A stretch of DNA of 10,856 bases from Legionellales bacterium UBA4759 (GTDB taxonomy: Bacteria; Pseudomonadota; Gammaproteobacteria; Legionellales; Legionellaceae). The stretch spans positions 1 to 10,856 of the forward strand of contig DHHZ01000099.1 of NCBI GenBank assembly GCA_002403515.1. Reading direction: 5' to 3'. Below, piece after piece: positions 6,644 to 10,856 of this stretch. Below the pieces are notes generated by a model that saw nothing but the letters and a program-made list of their open reading frames with translations, did no database searches and had not been told where the DNA came from. Numbering within the stretch: position 1 is the stretch's first letter; every line of letters starts with the position of its first letter. A program made the position numbers and the translations under genes.

Positions 6644-7814
6644 TTTAATTTCAAATGTATCAAATATAAATACACCTGCATTTTTATACGTTGAGCCATT
6701 TCATTCAATGCAAATTCAAAAATTCATGCAAAAAACACATCATAAAAATAATAACATCTTTTTTATTTATTACTCAGTGAAAACCAATGACTCAAGATTT
6801 GTTTTGGATAAAATTGCAAATGCTGTGGATGGCCTGGAGGTTATTTCATTAAGAGAGCTTGAGATGGCCCACTCAATTCCAAATGTAAAAAAAATAATAG
6901 TGAATGGGCCATGTAAAACGGAAAAGTTCTTAAATCAGGCCATTAACTATAATGCTTATATTTATATAGATAATGAAGATGAATTTTACTTGCTAGAGAA
7001 AATATTAAAAGAAAGAAATGAATGTATTAATGTTGGATTGAGATTAATGTATGGTAATAACGCTAACGATCAAAAATTTGGCATTAAACCTCTTTCTGGT
7101 TTTTACAACAAGCTTTTATCCAATCGAAATAATTACCAAAACAACATAAATATAACAGGGTTGCATTCACATGTAAGTAGTTATGAAGAATCTTATGATG
7201 AATTTCATCATAGAATTGCTGATATGAAAATAAGAGTAAATGAATTTCAAACAAAAGGATTTATGATTAAAAATATTAATATCGGCGGTGGGTTTGAACC
7301 TGTGGTTAGACTCAACCATAGCATGGATTGGGAGATTATAGACGATTTTGATAAAAAAAGAATTATTCTAGATAAAGTGTTACTTTCTGATTTAGATTTT
7401 TTATTAGGAAAATCAATATTCATAGAGCCTGGTCGAGCCCTATCAGAAAGTGCAATTGTAGGTGTTGGTGAAGTAGTGAGTATAAAAAAAACAAAAGAGA
7501 TAGCCTATGTATTTATGAATTTTAGTACTGCATTTGCTGGCGGTTCGCATCCTGCGGAGTCATGTATTAAAATGTTGGTTTTGGAAAAAAATACGAACAA
7601 ACTATATCCACTAGAACAAGATAGCCAATCTAAAACCTTGCTATGTGGTCCTCTTTGTTCGGGTAGTGATAACTTTGGTTTTTATTCAGGAAAGAAATTC
7701 TGTATTGGTGATCGAATCCTGCTTCTTAATGCGGGTGCTTACACATTAAGTTTTCGTTGGCACGGACCAGATAAATTGCCAGAAATAACCTATTTTAGTG
7801 AGGCCTGTAAATGA
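6633..7814 (+). CDS. Fold-type III PLP decarboxylase-like protein
   Basis: This 393-residue protein has the layout of ornithine/diaminopimelate-type decarboxylases (alanine racemase-like barrel plus C-terminal beta domain). K50 in YSVKTN should bind PLP. GLHSHVSS (177-183) supplies the His that stacks on the cofactor, GGG (218-220) and EPGR (265-268) bind phosphate, GPLCSGSD (339-346) supplies catalytic C342 across the dimer interface, and GAYT (368-371) is the conserved late motif. All core residues are present, so the enzyme should be active. After C342, Ser343 replaces the Asp (ornithine) or Glu (diaminopimelate) that normally recognises the distal amine, so the substrate is probably neither of those. 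It starts inside the preceding gene and its TGA overlaps the next ATG, implying translational coupling. It could also act on a carrier- or conjugate-bound amino acid, as BtrK and SbnH do, but no carrier is seen here. Confidence 0.8.
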   Translation: MKNNLISNVSNINTPAFLYVEPFHSMQIQKFMQKTHHKNNNIFFIYYSVKTNDSRFVLDKIANAVDGLEVISLRELEMAHSIPNVKKIIVNGPCKTEKFLNQAINYNAYIYIDNEDEFYLLEKILKERNECINVGLRLMYGNNANDQKFGIKPLSGFYNKLLSNRNNYQNNINITGLHSHVSSYEESYDEFHHRIADMKIRVNEFQTKGFMIKNINIGGGFEPVVRLNHSMDWEIIDDFDKKRIILDKVLLSDLDFLLGKSIFIEPGRALSESAIVGVGEVVSIKKTKEIAYVFMNFSTAFAGGSHPAESCIKMLVLEKNTNKLYPLEQDSQSKTLLCGPLCSGSDNFGFYSGKKFCIGDRILLLNAGAYTLSFRWHGPDKLPEITYFSEACK

Positions 7815-9235
7815 ATATTAATGACGAGGGATTAAAGATCATAGAAGAGAGAACCAACTCATGTTTGAACTATTTGGGCTTCTGCGCTAACGCCGAATCC
7901 GAAATCTTTAAAGTTTTTGCCGAGCCAGGTTCGACAAAACCCTGCAAATTAATTCCTAGCAAATTTAAAGAACTTTCTTTAATAGAACAATTGGCGTTAG
8001 AAAAGGATAAAAGTCCAACCGTTTATCATTGGAATGATCTGATTGTCAAAGGAACAAATGATGAATTAAATTTGATATATGCAAGAGGAAAAGATTTTAT
8101 TCCATTATCACCGTTAGATTATTTTAACCATTTAAAAAAAATTAAGCAGGATCCGACTCTTGGACCACTAACAATGCAGATCCAACCTAACCAAGTTTGT
8201 AATGACACATGTACTTTTTGTTGTACTGAGGAATACCGTGCCAAGCCAATTTATCATAAAAAACGCTTTACTTATGATGAATGGAAAGAAATTTTAACTT
8301 TCTTTGCTCAAAATGGTGGTCGTGTTGTTGAGATTATTGGTGGTGGTGAACCAACCTTATTGTCTTATTTCAACGATGTTTTGAAATTAATTGGTGAATT
8401 GGGATTAAAAGCTTATTTATTTACGAATGGTTATAAATTTTCTTTGTCGAATGGGGAACTCAATAAACCTTTTTTAGAGCTCATCGCTGAACATTGTATC
8501 TTACTCAATGTTAGTTTGGATGGTTATCAAAATAGACATCTAGTTCATCGTTCAAGAAGCTTTAAAAAAACTGAAGAAACTTTTAGAGGATTAGAATACA
8601 TTCACGCTATTCGAGATGCTCATCAAATGGGATTCTATCACTCCTACATCATTACTGGCTCAGATGGACAATATTGTAACATAGGTGATTTATCTGATTG
8701 TGTGGAACGATTAGCTGCCTTCGGTGATTCAATGCATATTCAGAATGATTTTGTTAGTATGTCGCATCAATTTATTGATTCTCAGAGGGGTCACGACATC
8801 ATACAACCTATCATTGACAAATATTTTAATCAAATTTATCTATATTTTAATTTCCCACTCATTCAGAAATTTAATTTGAAATTACCATATCAGAACTCCA
8901 TTCATAATCTTCCTTCGACAAAATTTCAAAAATGCATGAGGTCGAGAATGTCTCCAACATTTGAATGTGGCTCAAACAAATTGTGGCCTTGCGGTCTTTA
9001 TGCTGGTGCTGCAAAGCCTACCGATCAAAAACTCTTTTCTTCAATGAAACAACAATTTCATGCACTTTATCAATCATCTGATTATAAAAATAATGTGTAT
9101 TGTAATCCTTGTATAAATAGCTCATTAAATTATACTTTAGAATTACTTGATGACCATAGCAGTCATCAACAAACATCATGCTTTTTATTTTATCCTAAGG
9201 AATATGTAGAAAATACTATGCAAGGAGTGACTTAA
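7811..9235 (+). CDS. Radical SAM protein with C-terminal auxiliary Cys region
   Basis: This 474-residue protein has about 120 residues of N-terminal sequence and then a clear radical SAM core: C130, C134 and C137 (CNDTCTFC), GGGEP at 177-181, LFTNGY at 203-208 and LNVSLDGYQ at 232-240. The C-terminal part carries C375, C386, C394, C431 and C434, with C-G-S-N-K-L-W-P-C and CNPC spacing like the auxiliary-cluster domains (twitch/SPASM type) of peptide- and cofactor-modifying enzymes, though fewer Cys than a full SPASM domain. One extra [4Fe-4S] cluster is the likely content. ATGA overlaps the previous stop, and GAGG at 7800-7803 is a fair ribosome site. A strong AAGGAG for the next gene lies within its final codons. 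The substrate is unknown; neighbours suggest an amino-acid-derived or carboxylate substrate rather than a known RiPP. Confidence 0.8.
   Translation: MNINDEGLKIIEERTNSCLNYLGFCANAESEIFKVFAEPGSTKPCKLIPSKFKELSLIEQLALEKDKSPTVYHWNDLIVKGTNDELNLIYARGKDFIPLSPLDYFNHLKKIKQDPTLGPLTMQIQPNQVCNDTCTFCCTEEYRAKPIYHKKRFTYDEWKEILTFFAQNGGRVVEIIGGGEPTLLSYFNDVLKLIGELGLKAYLFTNGYKFSLSNGELNKPFLELIAEHCILLNVSLDGYQNRHLVHRSRSFKKTEETFRGLEYIHAIRDAHQMGFYHSYIITGSDGQYCNIGDLSDCVERLAAFGDSMHIQNDFVSMSHQFIDSQRGHDIIQPIIDKYFNQIYLYFNFPLIQKFNLKLPYQNSIHNLPSTKFQKCMRSRMSPTFECGSNKLWPCGLYAGAAKPTDQKLFSSMKQQFHALYQSSDYKNNVYCNPCINSSLNYTLELLDDHSSHQQTSCFLFYPKEYVENTMQGVT
9222..9227 (+). promoter_or_regulatory. Strong ribosome binding site of the ligase gene
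   Basis: AAGGAG lies nine bases before the ATG at 9237 and inside the last codons of the preceding gene. It is the best Shine-Dalgarno in the operon and fixes the start of the last gene. Confidence 0.7.
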
Positions 9236-9236
9236 C

Positions 9237-10664
9237 ATGGATAAGGACAGCAAAAAAGGTGTTGAGTTGTGGAACGAAGGATTATATGAACCTTTAAAAA
9301 CAACCTTGGAATACGCTAAAGAAAACATTCCTTACTACGCCTCTAAAATTAAAAGAATTGCTGGACAAACTATCGAATCATTACTGAATTGTGTACCCAT
9401 ACTAGACAAAGAGACTGCAATAGATAATCTTCAGCGCCTTAGAAAAAACAAAATTAATCAACCAGGTCGTATATCTACAGGAACATTGAGAAAAAATCAT
9501 CGCTTTATGGATGTTCAATATATAAATGATGAGGATGAGGCAATTCAAGCGTTTTACATAAATGGTCGAAGTTGGTTTCATGCTTATCATTTTAGAGATT
9601 TAGATTTGAGCTCACAAAACATTCCCCAACATCAAGAAAGTGGTATTATCCTCAGGATTCTTAATGCACATTACGAAATACCTCAGTGTAAAACTGTTCC
9701 TAGTATAGTGTCTATACTGTGGACTAGTCATGCAAACTCTTTTGAAATAATCAAAGAAACCTTAATAAACTTTAGCAGTATTAACATTTTAGACATTGAA
9801 TCAAGCACACTTATTAAATTAACCATCATGCTTGAACAAATAAAGTTTGATTTTCATCAAATACAAGTTGGTGGTATTTTTTTGCATGGGTTTATTTCCA
9901 ATAAATGGCGAGATTATATCTTAAAAAAATGGAACTGCCCAATTTCAGAAACTTTTTCACTCTCTGAAATACGAGCTAAAGCATATCAATGTGAAAATCA
10001 TGAAGAGCATCATTTTCATTTTGACACACTACCCATTATCACTGAAATTATAAATCCTCACACGAAAGAAGCTATTACCTCAGGAGCGGGGTTATTAGCT
10101 TTAACGCCTCTTTATCCATTTGCTCAACAACAATTGCTTTTAAGATATTTAACACAAGATGTTGTCAAAATAGTAACTTGTGACAAAACATCAAAACTAG
10201 GGTTTTCATGGTGCGGAAGAGAGAGAGATGTTATTTTCCTTGAAAAAACAGATATTGCTCACTCTAGTTTTGGATTGCGCGAAGTCCTTGAGTGTCTTGA
10301 TAAATATTACGAAATAGCTCGTAGCACTGATGATTTTGAAATTTTAGGGATCATCGAAACTGGCTCTGTGGGTTGGCCTTTATTTAAAATTGAACATCTA
10401 GAGAATAGTGATTCAACACAACTCAACCTTCATATCATTCTAACTTATCCACCATATTTATTTCCAGATAAAACAGATGAATTGTGCAAAAAAATAAAAA
10501 GCGAAATCATTGGAGCCAATGATTATTTATATAAAAAATATGATAATAAACGTCTTAAAGTTGAAATTATTCCTTACCCTCCCTCAAAAAAAAATGAGCT
10601 AAACAATTGGCATTATAACCAATTTCAACAAATAGTAAGAAATCGAGCTATTGACAATTTATAG
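9237..10664 (+). CDS. PaaK-like adenylate-forming enzyme
   Basis: This 475-residue protein resembles phenylacetate-CoA ligase/CapK-type members of the ANL superfamily, which activate a carboxylate with ATP as an acyl-adenylate. The N-terminal LEYAKENIPYYASK (24-37) is typical of PaaK relatives. STGT (80-83) stands at the phosphate loop, but the usual TTGKP continuation is replaced by LRKN. FSLSEI (240-245) fits the A5 motif, GAGLLALTPL (283-292) and LLRYLTQD (301-308) fit the RYRTGD region, and GRERD (327-331) fits the hinge motif. It is slightly longer than ordinary PaaK. No carrier domain is fused, so the acyl group would go to CoA, an amine or a separate protein. A single base separates it from the preceding stop. 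The altered P-loop leaves open that it is a weak or repurposed adenylating enzyme. Confidence 0.65.
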   Translation: MDKDSKKGVELWNEGLYEPLKTTLEYAKENIPYYASKIKRIAGQTIESLLNCVPILDKETAIDNLQRLRKNKINQPGRISTGTLRKNHRFMDVQYINDEDEAIQAFYINGRSWFHAYHFRDLDLSSQNIPQHQESGIILRILNAHYEIPQCKTVPSIVSILWTSHANSFEIIKETLINFSSINILDIESSTLIKLTIMLEQIKFDFHQIQVGGIFLHGFISNKWRDYILKKWNCPISETFSLSEIRAKAYQCENHEEHHFHFDTLPIITEIINPHTKEAITSGAGLLALTPLYPFAQQQLLLRYLTQDVVKIVTCDKTSKLGFSWCGRERDVIFLEKTDIAHSSFGLREVLECLDKYYEIARSTDDFEILGIIETGSVGWPLFKIEHLENSDSTQLNLHIILTYPPYLFPDKTDELCKKIKSEIIGANDYLYKKYDNKRLKVEIIPYPPSKKNELNNWHYNQFQQIVRNRAIDNL

Positions 10665-10691
10665 GCTAATGTTTAAATAACGGTGTCACCT

Positions 10692-10856
10692 CTGATCATT
10701 TGTTATAGTTTTTGCTGATAATTTAGAGTTCTCAAAAACTTTTACAATGGCTACCTCAAGTTTTACCAAAAGATTGTTTTTCTAAACTGCCTAGCTATGA
10801 CCGTTTTGTGCATCTCATGAGTCGAGCTATTTTTCCGAGTTATAGTCAGATCTGGT
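10692..10856 (+). pseudogene. Decayed IS982-like transposase fragment, runs off the edge
   Basis: Conceptual translation gives LIICYSFC, two stops (10716-10721), FRVLKNFY, a one-base deletion near 10745, then QWLPQVLPKDC...LPSYDRFVHLM...FPSYSQIW to the window end. This matches the order of the IS982-family N-terminal region, in which a hydrophobic helix and a KNFY motif are followed by an FP-LPSYNRFVELM-like segment. No N-terminus or start codon is present, so it is a 5'-truncated, multiply broken relic. The family assignment rests on motif memory only. Confidence 0.5.

Noticed and set aside
1..10856. CRISPR array, tRNA or rRNA genes
   Set aside because: No regularly spaced repeats, cloverleaf-like segments or conserved rRNA stretches were seen on either strand.

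Overview
The window is AT-rich bacterial DNA that best fits a Legionella-type (Legionellales) accessory region. Three things point that way: a 503-residue protein with two complete calmodulin-type IQ motifs, small membrane or helical proteins without bacterial homologues I recognise, and dense insertion-sequence debris. The genus is inferred from style, not from a marker gene.

Left part (1-2718): a small exported Cys-rich protein (150-461); the double-IQ protein (562-2073) with its own promoter and a hairpin after it; and an all-helical unknown protein (about 2161-2718) whose last codons and stop are supplied by an insertion sequence. Middle (2704-4175): a complete ISKra4-like element with perfect 27-bp terminal inverted repeats, one minus-strand transposase with two zinc-knuckle Cys pairs, and a promoter whose -35 lies inside the inverted repeat. 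Then come a short IS-like remnant (4248-4283) and a two-TM plus coiled-coil protein (4374-4859) with its own promoter.

Right part (5249-10664): four tightly packed plus-strand genes that read as one operon (11-bp overlap, ATGA overlap, then a 1-bp gap). They encode a divergent RlmN/Cfr-like radical SAM protein, a fold-type III PLP decarboxylase-like protein, a second radical SAM protein with a C-terminal auxiliary Cys region, and a PaaK-like adenylate-forming protein. Together they look like an uncharacterised small-molecule or modification pathway: carboxylate activation, amino-acid decarboxylation and two radical steps. No substrate, carrier protein or precursor peptide can be recognised. 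Coding-like sequence runs in frame upstream of the first gene's ATG, so its 5' end is uncertain. A decayed IS982-like transposase fragment borders the operon at the right edge (10692-10856), so the operon sits between mobile-element remnants and was probably acquired horizontally.
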